Below, in pieces: positions 50,001-58,153 of a DNA stretch of 64,000 nucleotides. The stretch is taken from the NCBI RefSeq assembly GCF_026151205.1, contig NC_087081.1, positions 1,049,386 through 1,113,385 of the forward strand, read 5' to 3'. A model generated the notes under the pieces. It worked only from the letters and a program-made list of their open reading frames with translations, was not told the DNA's origin and ran no database searches. The position numbers and the translations under genes are program-made. The number at the start of each line of letters is the position of its first letter. The first letter of the stretch is position 1. This DNA is from Bolinopsis microptera. Taxonomy: Eukaryota; Ctenophora; Tentaculata; Lobata; Bolinopsidae.

Positions 50001-53000
50001 GAGCTGTATTCAATCACAATAGTAATATACGACACAATACCTTTGTATTAAATGGCCCTTAATGCGGTATAATATGAAACGCTTTATACCTCGATAGACC
50101 CGGTATAGTTTATCACGAAAACGTCTACTTGGCCTCATGGCTCATTTACAGCTCGAAGAAGGCAAGAAGAGACCATGGATACCAAGGAAGTGCTAGGAAG
50201 TAGGAAACAAGTGTAAATACACCTTCCAACATCTATTGTGACTTGTTTTCTATTGTTCTGCATACCACTTCATTCGCTATGCGAGATACCTCATACCTCA
50301 AATCACCCCCATATGTCAGGGTTGGCTAAATTCAAAAAGAGTAATATACGGGCAAAGGTAAGATCTAGATACGAGCGTCGGACATGGGCAAGAGCCGTGG
50401 GGTAGTAAAGAAACGGTAATGATTATGTTGGTTTGCAATCCGGATGTTGTGAAGTAAAAAGACAGGTTCTTGCCGCAGCTGCAGGATATTTGGGGGCCAT
50501 GATGATAAGCTCTGGATCAATGTGGGACGGATCGAAGAACATTTAAATGAGCGAGTTGACATTTTAGGCTTTCTGATGTTTTCTTGCCTTCTTCGAGCTG
50601 TCAATGAGCCATGAGGACAAGTAGAAGTTTCATGATACAGTAAAACCTCTCTATACCGGCCTTTCGCGGGAGAAACGAGAAGTGTACGGTATAGTCTATA
50701 GATTTATAGAAACACCCCGATAAAGAGCGTTTCATATACCGCATTAACTATTAAGGGCCATATGATGTACACGTATTGTGTTTTATTGTGATAGTGTGAT
50801 TGAAAACAGCTTGATATTATTTACATACCCATCAAATGCGATATGACCCATATTGCATTTGGTGGGTGATGTAATTATTATGAGCTATAATAAATCACAT
50901 TTCTTGCACAACTCGGTCTAATTATTGATGAAAAGAAGAGGTAGATGGTAATCCAGGTAGGCTGGTTCAGATTAGCACGATTGACGGTACAGACTCAGAG
51001 ATGTTTTATTTATTACATATTATCGTAGTACAGCAGGCTATCGGTTCGATCTTAAATGTGCCTTTGGTGCAGTTTCTGTAAAAATCAATAAGGATATACT
51101 GTAATTAATTATAAAACTCTAATATCCTGTGGTTAACGTTTTTCAGTTTCAGTCCTTTTATCTATTTTGATTTAATAATTCCTGATTACTAAAATCTGCC
51201 GAGATTTACTGAACTCCAACTACAAATATAAGTGATTTTAGTATTCTTGAAAACAAAAATTCACGAAGTTTTTTTAATAGCATTTTTCTCCACGTTTCAT
51301 GCAATTTGATAACTTTTGGCGAAAAAAAAATTTCGAAAATTCGAAATTTTTTTTCCATGTCTCGAAAAAAAAATGTAAGTGAAAAATTTTCGAAGTTTTT
51401 CTAAAAACTACTTTTCTCCGTGTTTTAAGCTATTCCAATCATTTTGAGCCAATAAAAAAATTTTAATTTTTGCTAATTAGCTAATTGATAATTATCCAAT
51501 TAATTGATTATCTGAGGAAAAAATTGTCTCAACAAAAGTTTTTCTTCTTGATAATATGAACACCCTCGTTTAATCTGCAACTTTCTACGATGTTCACAAC
51601 TAAAGATATTTGACAAACAAGAAAGGTGGTAAAAAGTGGTAAAGTGGCAAAAAGTGGCCTTAAGACACGTGGAAAAGTTTGGAAAAGTTGGTCAGCCATA
51701 AAGGACACCTATTAGGACTCAAAAACGTCAAAAATCCTTTGTAAGCTTTGTGTGTCGGCAAATCGATTTTTTCAGACGGATTTCCCTGTACTAAATGGTA
51801 AAAACAGCAATTTTCAGTGATTTTACTAGTGTGCAACTTTTCGATTTTCAACTTTAAAACTAGCCTAATGCACAATTTATATCTATAGGAAGCAGAACTG
51901 AGCTATAAAACATCGATTTTGAGGGATAATAAAGTGTTTATAGGTTCTGATACCTAGCTAAATCGATTTTTCGTGCAATTTTAGGTTAGAAACGGTCATC
52001 AAAATGAGTTAATAAGAAGGTCGATTTCTCGGTTATTTTTGAGCTTTCGTTCAGAAATTTATTCGGGGCCCTCAAAGGGCGGGGGGTAACAAGAAGGCGT
52101 TACAAGCGTCTCTTCAGCCTCCTGAACATATGCTCGCCCTAAAATGTAACCAAGCAATTATCACCTCATCAGCCTCCTGAACATGTGCTCGCCCTAAAAT
52201 GTAAACAAACAATTATCACCTCCCCGCCAGTATCCACATCCATTAAGCTCTTAATCTTATAATCTAAAACATTTTTATCAGATCACGTGCGAACTTAATA
52301 TATGACACTAAGTGTTACATATTTATCACCGTATGAGGAGTTAGGACGTGTATCCTCAATTGGTGCGACTGGATTCGAACTATGTACTTAACAGCCAAAA
52401 TACTGAAGCAAGCAATAACAGCTTAAGATAAGTACGTGGTGTGACGTCATGACACGTAGTGTGACGTCATGACACGTGGTGTGACGTCATGACACGTGGT
52501 GTGACGTCATGACACGTAGTGTGACGTCATGACACGTGGTGTGACGTCATGACACGTAGTGTGACGTCATGACACGTGGTGTGACGTCATGACACGTGGT
52601 GTGACGTCATGACACGTGGTGTGACGTCATGACACGTGGTGTGACGTCATGACACGTGGTGTGACGTCATGACACGTAGTGTGACGTCATGACACGTAGT
52701 GTGACGTCATGACACGTGGTGTGACGTCATGACACGTGGTGTGACGTCATGACACGTAGTGTGACGTCATGACACGTAGTGTGACGTCATGACACGTGGT
52801 GTGACGTCATGACACGTAGTGTGACGTCATGACACGTAGTGTGACGTCATGACACGTGGTGTGACGTCATGACACGTAGTGTGACGTCATGACACGTAGT
52901 GTGACGTCATGACACGTGGTGTGACGTCATGACACGTGGTGTGACGTCATGACACGTGGTGTGACGTCATGACACGTGGTGTGACGTCATGACACGTAGT

Positions 53001-55742
53001 GTGACGTCATGACACGTAGTGTGACGTCATGACACGTGGTGTGACGTCATGACACGTAGTGTGACGTCATGACACGTGGTGTGACGTCATGACACGTGGT
53101 GTGACGTCATGACACGTAGTGTGACGTCATGACACGTGGTGTGACGTCATGACACGTAGTGTGACGTCATGACACGTGGTGTGACGTCATGACACGTAGT
53201 GTGACGTCATGACACGTGGTGTGACGTCATGACACGTGGTGTGACGTCACAGCTTAAGATAGATAGAAAACCTGGATCTTGACAGGTGACTTGTTCGTTA
53301 TCCAACCAGAATTCAGCAATACAGCCCTCGCAGTAATTGCTGATACATTCAGCGTTAGGGGAACTGGGACAACTTGCTGACTCACAAGGGTCACCGTTAC
53401 AATCGTATGATTCTTCGCAATCGCCATCACTCTTGGATACAAAACCTATAAACATGTAATATACGTCACGTGGTGTGACTTCGTTGGATATGTCACGTGG
53501 TAGGACGTCATGTCACGTGGTGTGATTTCGTTGGATATGTCACGTGGTAGGACGTCATGTCACGTGGTGTGACGTCATGACACGTGGTGTGACGTCATGA
53601 CACGTGGTGTGACGTCATGACACGTGGTGTGACGTCATGACACGTGGTGTGACGTCATGACACGTAGTGTGACGTCATGACACGTAGTGTGACGTCATGA
53701 CACGTGGTGTGACGTCATGACACGTGGTGTGACGTCATGACACGTAGTGTGACGTCATGACACGTAGTGTGACGTCATGACACGTGGTGTGACGTCATGA
53801 CACGTAGTGTGACGTCATGACACGTAGTGTGACGTCATGACACGTGGTGTGACGTCATGACACGTAGTGTGACGTCATGACACGTAGTGTGACGTCATGA
53901 CACGTGGTGTGACGTCATGACACGTGGTGTGACGTCATGACACGTGGTGTGACGTCATGACACGTGGTGTGACGTCATGACACGTGGTGTGACGTCATGA
54001 CACGTAGTGTGACGTCATGACACGTAGTGTGACGTCATGACACGTGGTGTGACGTCATGACACGTAGTGTGACGTCATGACACGTGGTGTGACGTCATGA
54101 CACGTGGTGTGACGTCATGACACGTAGTGTGACGTCATGACACGTGGTGTGACGTCATGACACGTGGTGTGACGTCATGACACGTGGTGTGACGTCATGA
54201 CACGTAGTGTGACGTCATGACACGTGGTGTGACGTCATGACACGTGGTGTGACGTCACAGCTTAAGATAGATAGAAAACCTGGATCTTGACAGGTGACTT
54301 GCTCGTTATCCAACCAGAATTCAGCAATACAGCCCTCGCAGTAATTGCTGATACATTCAGCGTTAGGGGAACTGGGACAACTTGCTGACTCACAAGGGTC
54401 ACCGTTACAATCGTATGATTCTTCGCAATCGCCATCACTCTTGGATACAAAACCTATAAACATGTAATATACGTCACGTGGTGTGACTTCGTTGGATATG
54501 TCACGTGGTAGGACGTCATGTCACGTGGTGTGATTTCGTTGGATATGTCACTTGGTAGGACGTCATGTCACGTGGTGTGATGTGCCATGGTGTGGATGGT
54601 GTCATGGGATTTTATGTTGTATGGATGTGTCGTTTGAGTAGATGACTTAAGGTTTTTACTTAATTATTATTACAGTGCTTGAGTTTTGAAGGTAAAATGT
54701 TTATAGGTTTTTGCGGGAAATTTTGAAATAACTAAACTAGCTTTGATAAACTAGATACTATGAGTTAAATGTAACACTATTGAGCCTTTCACATTATTCT
54801 ATTTCATTAATGCTTTGCAAGATTACACGATTTGAAGTCAAAGCCAGTTTACCTTATGCTGATTTTGGGTGGCAATTCACACTCACACACATTCTCACAC
54901 ACTCAATCTATCACAGCACACATGCCACAGGTCATACCGCAAGTGGGGACGCGGTGACGTCTCACATAAAACTCAGCGTTACAGCAACCATCATCAACAC
55001 ACACGGCCGAGGGGTGGGAAGGGCAAACTGCCGTAGCACACGCATAGTTTTTACACTTGCGGTGCTGGCAGTCGGACCTTTTTCTGGAGTAACGCACATC
55101 TATTACTTTTAGTACGCCTGATTTGGATTTGCTGATGTGTTATTTGTAATGCTGTTTTGAGATTGAGTTGAAGTGTGAATGAAGTTTGAAAGAAAGCAAA
55201 TTTAACAGTTCAAAAGTTATAAAATTTGATTTATTGTGCACATTCTGGAAGCTGTCACATTTTCAACAAAAGTATGTGTTATATGTCAACAAAAGTAACT
55301 ATACGTCAACAGAATAAAATAGCGTAACCTTTGAACATTTGCAGTTCTTTTTTAGAGGAGTCCACTATTGACAGGTCTGCTGAGCCAGTACATTGAAAGT
55401 AGAAAACACGCTTCAGACCTCCTCCAGAAGCAAATATTATCTGAAATAATTTGTTTAATGGTAATTTGAATTTCAATTTAAAACTAAAATATCATATAAA
55501 CTAAATTATGTAGTTCGATAAAAATTAGGTAAAGTAAATTCTAACTGCTTATCTAAACATAATTATTTTAAGTGTAAATGTGTATGATTGATCAACAATT
55601 AATTCACAACAGTATCTAGGCTTACTTGTTGTGTTTCATAAGGCTTGATAGTTCCTTGATAAGGTACTCCCTGCTGAATGATATTTCCGTCTGATGTCAA
55701 GAAGATCACCAACCAGGTTATCAAGACCAAGCAACCACCCAT
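26647..55742 (-). CDS. Large intron-rich gene: secreted/membrane Cys-rich and fibronectin-III-like (NDNF-like) protein
   Basis: Inferred exons: 55626-55742, 55329-55440, 54938-55099, 54280-54453, 53272-53445, 41108-41140, 38885-38964 (acceptor uncertain: 38946, 38958 or 38964), 38571-38684, 37776-37877, 37473-37590, 26647-26831. Phases 0,1,1,1,1,1,1,0,0,0,1 fit throughout, giving 456 residues. Exon 1 encodes a signal peptide ([20 protein letters not shown]). Exon 3 and the two near-identical exons 4 and 5 each encode a Cys module ([16 protein letters not shown], then [11 protein letters not shown]). Later exons give a beta-rich segment ([16 protein letters not shown]), an FN3-like core ([18 protein letters not shown], then [18 protein letters not shown]) that recalls NDNF/DUF2369 proteins, and a final hydrophobic segment ([17 protein letters not shown]) that would anchor it in the membrane. 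Likely extracellular role; partner unknown. The end exons are the most secure. The 33-nt exon at 41108 is the weakest. It could be two genes. Confidence 0.6.
26839..28200. repeat. 12-bp minisatellite (GGTGTGGTTAGT)n with embedded partial exon copies
   Basis: Four blocks of ggtgtggttagt (26841-27021, 27083-27102 continuing at 27827-28002, 28063-28200) separated by a 62-bp segment at 27022-27083, 28003-28064 and 28201-28262. That segment repeats the first part of the last exon of the large minus-strand gene (its acceptor plus about 17 codons; compare 26778-26840). The higher-order unit is therefore minisatellite plus exon fragment. The array is interrupted by a transposon at 27103-27826. Confidence 0.93.
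27103..27826. mobile_element. Non-autonomous DNA transposon (724 bp) inside the 12-bp minisatellite
   Basis: Perfect terminal inverted repeats: it starts ctaagatggcaagtacgtac and ends with the reverse complement (gtacgtacttgccatcttag). Sub-terminal copies of aaaggtacgtaccgta lie inside both ends. GGTGTGGT occurs immediately outside both ends (27095-27102, 27827-27834); removing the element and one copy restores the 12-bp array in register, so this is an 8-bp target duplication. The ends are not the usual hAT CAGNG, so the superfamily is open. A palindromic gctgaggcttcagcctcagc lies at 27420. No transposase. Confidence 0.88.
28296..28394. mobile_element. 99-bp miniature inverted-repeat element
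   Basis: Perfect 14-bp inverted ends: aggcgtggggtcag and ctgaccccacgcct. The centre contains nested ATCGAT palindromes. No certain target duplication. Confidence 0.6.
28493..31783. repeat. 31/32-bp minisatellite, first part
   Basis: About 103 copies of ctacacccctctctccccct followed by gaatgtttgaag, with small variants (ctcct for cccct, gcagc for gaagc, cccc for ccccc). It is an intron of the large minus-strand gene and is split by the element at 31784-35689. Open frames here are translations of the repeat. Confidence 0.97.
32738..34802. repeat. Purine-only GGA/GAGGA tract, about 2 kb, interrupted once
   Basis: Continuous gga, gaggag and aggactga motifs on the plus strand, apart from a LINE fragment at 33788-34150. 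Such strand-asymmetric purine tracts can form triplexes. Long open frames here (Ser/Pro- or Glu/Arg-rich) are compositional. Confidence 0.95.
33788..34150 (-). pseudogene. LINE reverse transcriptase C-terminal fragment in the purine tract
   Basis: The minus strand reads [16 protein letters not shown] and, in the next frame, [20 protein letters not shown], followed by GVTCLRPL and [18 protein letters not shown]. This is the conserved C-terminal part of jockey/CR1-like RT proteins. One frameshift near 34025-34030 separates the parts. Purine repeat flanks both sides, so only this piece survives. Confidence 0.8.
35690..37452. repeat. 31/32-bp minisatellite, second part, more degenerate
   Basis: The same unit as at 28493-31783, about 55 copies, but with many more one-base indels (gaatttt, gaattg, gaatggttt, aaccct). 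It ends about 20 bp before the donor of the exon at 37473-37590. Confidence 0.96.
37885..37943. repeat. 19-bp repeat, three copies, with GACGTCATC
   Basis: gtgacgtcatcagatcggt three times in tandem, beginning 8 bp upstream (minus strand) of the acceptor of the exon at 37776-37877. Each copy carries a CRE-like TGACGTCA. Confidence 0.93.
38101..38270. repeat. Tandem duplication of about 84 bp
   Basis: The block caaactaccctcccacttta through gctacgcgacaaact occurs twice with one substitution and a 3-bp length difference. Lies in an intron. Confidence 0.9.
38994..39495. repeat. CRE/E-box 20-bp repeats, two blocks
   Basis: cacgtggtgtgacgtcatgt repeated about 12 times at 38994-39227 and about four times at 39406-39495. 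Each unit contains CACGTG and TGACGTCA. Same family as the arrays at 52434-54258. Confidence 0.94.
39496..41107. other. Intron sequence with dispersed repeat fragments
   Basis: Two pieces match elsewhere: 40268-40375 (ggcggggaggtgataattgt, aggaggctgaggaggtgata) is inverted relative to 52105-52240, and 40888-41060 (tttctcgtgcaattttaggt) is in the same orientation as 51940-52095. No coding evidence. Confidence 0.55.
41141..41885. other. Intron sequence; ccatagttacac repeats
   Basis: Short direct repeats of ctagttaccatagttacaca at 41420-41475. Nothing else recognised. Confidence 0.4.
41886..42590. repeat. 173-bp tandem repeat, four copies plus a partial, upstream of the neuropeptide gene
   Basis: gaagtgtagcacagtttacc recurs at 41891, 42064, 42237, 42410 and 42583, spaced exactly 173 bp. 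Copies are nearly identical; the last turns into gtagtacagtttaactac and joins the promoter region. Confidence 0.96.
42690..42735 (+). promoter_or_regulatory. Likely core promoter of the neuropeptide gene
   Basis: TATATAG at 42696-42702 (in ccttatatagctgc) is followed 20-35 bp on by initiator-like pyrimidine/TCAGTT sequences (cttccagttcactaacattc). The flanking block recurs without the TATA box at 46880-47050. Confidence 0.45.
43296..45717 (+). CDS. Neuropeptide precursor with PPGL-amide and FVDF-amide repeats
   Basis: Starts [19 protein letters not shown], a typical signal peptide, then 22 tandem 36-nt units ([12 protein letters not shown]) at 43353-44145. From 44146 come 51-nt units ([17 protein letters not shown]): 30 complete, and a 31st that ends GKR then TAA at 45715-45717. 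GRR and GKR are the classic dibasic cleavage plus C-terminal amidation signals, and the leading Gln can cyclise. Predicted products are pGlu-Pro-Pro-Gly-Leu-amide (22 copies) and pGlu-Gln-Asn-Gly-Glu-Pro-Phe-Val-Asp-Phe-amide (31 copies). One extra A at 43671-43674 shifts the frame after the ninth unit; all later units stay in the shifted frame without a stop, so it is a recent mutation or an assembly slip. As written, the frame ends at 43709. It lies on the opposite strand inside a 12-kb intron of the large gene. PPGL recalls cnidarian GLWamides without the Trp. Long frames on other strands here are shadows. Confidence 0.85.
45718..46584 (+). pseudogene. Continuation of the FVDF-amide array past the first stop
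   Basis: Seventeen further 51-nt units follow in the same frame. Units 46 and 48 again have CGATAA for CGATCA (stops at 46480 and 46582). The two units that follow stops 1 and 2 share GAAACATTT (Thr for Pro) and CGATCTGCT. The stop-bearing block is repeated 765 nt (15 units) apart, so the array's end was probably duplicated. Untranslated unless stops are read through or edited. Confidence 0.75.
46585..46879. other. 3' flank of the neuropeptide gene
   Basis: No coding signal after the last unit. A local inverted repeat pairs ctatgtacctcttatcgagg with cctcgataagag at 46800-46880. Confidence 0.45.
46880..47130 (+). repeat. Second copy of the neuropeptide gene's upstream region
   Basis: cagtgtagcacagtttaact, aggaggaatgttgaaac, ttcactaacagtaacattca and the following tctgggac and aaggcatctgctc blocks match 42575-42860 in order and orientation. 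The TATA box of the upstream copy is not conserved, and no precursor follows. It marks a tandem duplication of the locus whose coding part was lost. Confidence 0.75.
47131..48193. other. Intron sequence with small repeats
   Basis: cagcgacatctgtccga (17 bp) is repeated three times at 47359-47410. A gttgccgagtacagctgcct ... cttcgggtagt segment at 47672-47702 resembles 60160-60187. No genes. Confidence 0.45.
48194..48948. mobile_element. Long hairpin transposon with TTAA ends and G/C tracts
   Basis: A near-perfect inverted repeat with arms of about 370 bp centred near 48570. It is bounded by TTAA (48194-48197, 48945-48948), then gggggcc and a 12-G tract on the left, mirrored by a 22-C tract and ggccccc on the right. 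TTAA duplication plus GGG/CCC ends are typical of piggyBac-type elements, but no transposase is present, so this is a foldback or MITE derivative. Confidence 0.8.
49054..51794. mobile_element. 2.7-kb foldback element (giant inverted repeat)
   Basis: The left arm (49054-50169) starts ttagtacagggaaatccgtc; the right arm (50582-51794) ends with its complement. The outer 880-900 bp of the arms look essentially identical; from about 49965 inward they diverge clearly, with indels. The loop (50170-50581) is unique. Small frames inside (for example 50365-50604 minus) do not resemble a transposase. It lies in the same 12-kb intron as the neuropeptide gene. Confidence 0.88.
51930..52240. repeat. Dispersed repeat fragments related to 40.3-41.1 kb
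   Basis: 51940-52095 matches 40888-41060 in direct orientation. 52105-52240 contains an internal duplicate (cagcctcctgaacatRtgct, cgccctaaaatgtaa, twice) and matches 40268-40375 inverted. Confidence 0.65.
52434..53250. repeat. CRE/E-box 20-bp minisatellite, array 1
   Basis: About 40 copies of gtgacgtcatgacacgtRgt, where R is G or A. Each has a TGACGTCA palindrome; copies with R = G also form CACGTG. It abuts the donor side of the exon at 53272-53445. Confidence 0.97.
53272..54600 (-). repeat. Tandem 1,008-bp duplication of exon plus array
   Basis: Exon 53272-53445 and exon 54280-54453 lie exactly 1,008 bp apart and differ by about one base (53289/54297, t/c); flanks and arrays match too. 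Both exons are phase 1-1, so duplication keeps the frame and adds one Cys module to the protein. Confidence 0.9.
53561..54258. repeat. CRE/E-box 20-bp minisatellite, array 2
   Basis: About 35 copies of the same unit. Its G/A variant order along the array matches the last 34 units of array 1 apart from one unit gained and one substitution, showing that it arose by duplication of a block, not by independent growth. Confidence 0.97.
54601..54937. other. Intron sequence
   Basis: No feature beyond a cacactcacacacattctca run near 54880-54910 on the plus strand. Confidence 0.4.
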
Positions 55743-55843
55743 TATCACGAAATACTTGAATTTTGGGGGAACATTTACTACAGAGTATGTGTTATTTTGT
55801 ATACTACTACGATAGGGAGAGAGACCTACATTTAAAGAACTGA

Positions 55844-56830
55844 TTGGCTACGTGCAGACCAGGGAAGGAGCCGGAATCGGATTCGGTGGAGATGATAAAG
55901 TCTCTGAAAGAAGAGGAGCTCCTCCAGACTCTGTACGATAAGAGAGTCCAAGGAAAGTTTCTAACCTGGGAGAACACCATGCAGCTAGACACTGGCTGGC
56001 AAAGCCTGCTGTATACCTTGAGCCCCGAGCTGACAAAGTTCCACCTAAATGCCATCCACGACGTTGCAAGTACACCTAGCAACCTCCAGCTTTGGAACTA
56101 CAGCTCCACGAACAACTGTCCCCTTTGTGGGCGTCAGCAGTGCAACCTAAAGCACATTCTAACGTGTTGCCCAGTGTCACTTAAACAAGGAAGATACAAT
56201 TGGATACATGATCAGGTGCTCAGGGTAATCGTGCAACCAATTGCAGAGAAGCTGAGGGAGATAAACAGTGCTACCCCAAAGAGAGAAGAAAAGAGAGAGT
56301 GGAGGAAGTTCGTATCCGGAAAAGGAACCTACAGGAAACCCGAAGTACGGCTTACAGAAGAACCTCATCTTCTAGAGGAGGGTAACGACTGGAAACTTGT
56401 GTTTGATAAGGACGAAAGGACAAGACAATTCCCCCAAAATATCGTCAACACAGCTCTCAGACCTGACGTGGTAATATACTCTAACACACTCAGGAAAGTC
56501 ATCCTGATAGAGCTGACCTGTGGAAACGAGGAGAACATTGAGGACCAGAGATCCCGGAAAGAGAAGAGATACGAAGAACTAATGGTGTAGATCGAGACCG
56601 CAGGCTGGGAAGGATATCTCTTTACAGTAGAAGGTGGATGTCGTGGATTCTACCACCACACATTACCCCGAATTTTCAACTTCCTTAACATCACCCGGGC
56701 AAAGAAGAAGAGGGCACTTAACACAACAGCGGTGGTGTCCCTGAAAGGTTCCTACACTATCTGGCTTAGTCGCTACAACAAGACCTGGAGTGACAACTGG
56801 CAGCTGGCCGAAAGACCCTGCCCAGTTTAA
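55844..56830 (+). pseudogene. R2-like non-LTR retrotransposon C-terminus with an in-frame stop
   Basis: The reading frame carries LLQTLYDKRVQGKFLTWENT, a Cys/His knuckle (CPLCGRQQCNLKHILTCCP) and the restriction-like endonuclease core (ALRPDVVIYSNTLRKVILIE, then RKEKRYEEL). TAG at 56588-56590 interrupts it, and the same frame continues (GWEGYLFTVEGGCRGFYHH ... NWQLAERPCPV) to TAA at 56828-56830. The RT domain is missing; TGA at 55841 stops upstream extension. Elements of this kind insert by target-primed reverse transcription. It ends only about 100 bp from the first exon of the large minus-strand gene, in its likely promoter region. Confidence 0.85.
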
Positions 56831-57109
56831 CCCTGATGAACAGCTGAACGTTGGGCCCTTAAAACGTCGTTGAAAGCAACATCCTGGGGTCGTAAGTCCC
56901 AGACATCAGAAGAAGTCAGAGTGTAGAAGATTCTGCGTCTGAAAAGACTAGAGAATTGAGGTAAATATAGTTGGTTTGGTCTCCCATACTATGACTTGTC
57001 ATAAAACAAACCAATTGTTTAAAATTAGATGAAATTGTGAATAATCTGACTGCCATCAAAAGTGCACAATGAATAATTGTTAAATTGTGCTCCATAAATC
57101 TACAACTAG
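56831..57109. other. Probable 3' untranslated region of the R2-like element and flank
   Basis: Contains ttgggcccttaaaacgtcgt, of a type seen at retrotransposon 3' ends. No other signal. Confidence 0.35.
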
Positions 57110-57330
57110 TAGTGGCGTTAAGAAAAGCCCTGCTGACCCTGCGTGAAAGAGGTGCAAAATCATCATTTGAATGTGGGACAATTTTGAAAAACTCAACTTA
57201 AGTACTTGCAAAATGGTGAGTTTTGCTTTAGACATTTTATCAGCGAATATTTTCAAAAAAACTAAGGATACTTGGAATGCTAAAAACCACCGAGGCAAAG
57301 TACAACTTGTGAAAAGTTCAAAATGAGAAA
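57110..57330. mobile_element. Decayed relative of the hAT element at 10236-10680
   Basis: Shares agtggcgttaag, a gcccYgctgaccc block and atcRtttgaatgtgggacaa with the intact copy. Only one end is recognisable. Confidence 0.6.
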
Positions 57331-57385
57331 CTAAAGTCATGTATTGTATAAAACATTCGACTTTTCCAGACCATAATCATGAAAG

Positions 57386-58153
57386 ATGAACTCATCGAAC
57401 ATTTTCGAACAGTCGCGAAGAACTTGTAGGAAGATTGGAATTCTTGGCGTGATCATTGATACTAAGCTAAATTGGGCCCACCACATTAGACATTTAGCCA
57501 CTAAAGTATCTAGAAATGCGGGTATTCTCTACAAACTCAAAGGCTCAGTACCTAACAAAGCACTCAAGTTGATATACAACAGCTTTGTTCAGTCTCACTT
57601 GTACTACTGCTGCACAGTTTGGGGAACAAGATCGCTAAACTCCGTTAAAAGAGTCTTCTCGGCCCAGAAAAAGGGCATTCGCGCTGCAGATAACCAATAC
57701 CACCGCTATTTTTATGACAAAGATCTGAATAGCACACCTTCACACACAAAGGAAATTTTCAATAAACTAGAAGTATTAGCTTTACCGAACGTGATAGCTA
57801 AATGTATATTATGCTTAATGCACAAAGTTTATTCTAACACTGCACCACCAAATATTATAAGAATGTTCACTGTTTCAAACTTAAACGCACCTAGAAGAGA
57901 ACCTGAGTTCTTTGCAGTACCATTTAACCGTTTATGTAATTCAGACAAGAGCATTTCTTACATTGGGCCTAAGTTATATAACCAAACAGTCAACATTATT
58001 AACAAGGACATAAAATATGTCACCACTTGCCTACAAGACAAATTCCTAAATTCATTCAAGTCTACAGTCAACAAGCATGTGCTTACTGCACAAGCACATA
58101 AACCGGATGACAAGGACTGGGACAACTCAAATTTCGTACTTTTAGAAATTTAA
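57386..58153 (+). mobile_element. LINE reverse transcriptase C-terminal fragment
   Basis: A 255-codon open frame containing KIGILGVIIDTKLNWAHHI, SHLYYCCTVWGTRS and, further on, AVPFNRLCNSDKSISYIGPK. These are the thumb and C-terminal blocks of jockey/CR1-type RTs. The catalytic palm is absent (5' truncation). It ends naturally at TAA. Confidence 0.85.

Noticed and set aside
50365-50604. 79-codon minus-strand frame in the loop of the foldback element
   Set aside because: Crosses the loop/arm boundary, has no recognisable transposase motif and could be chance.
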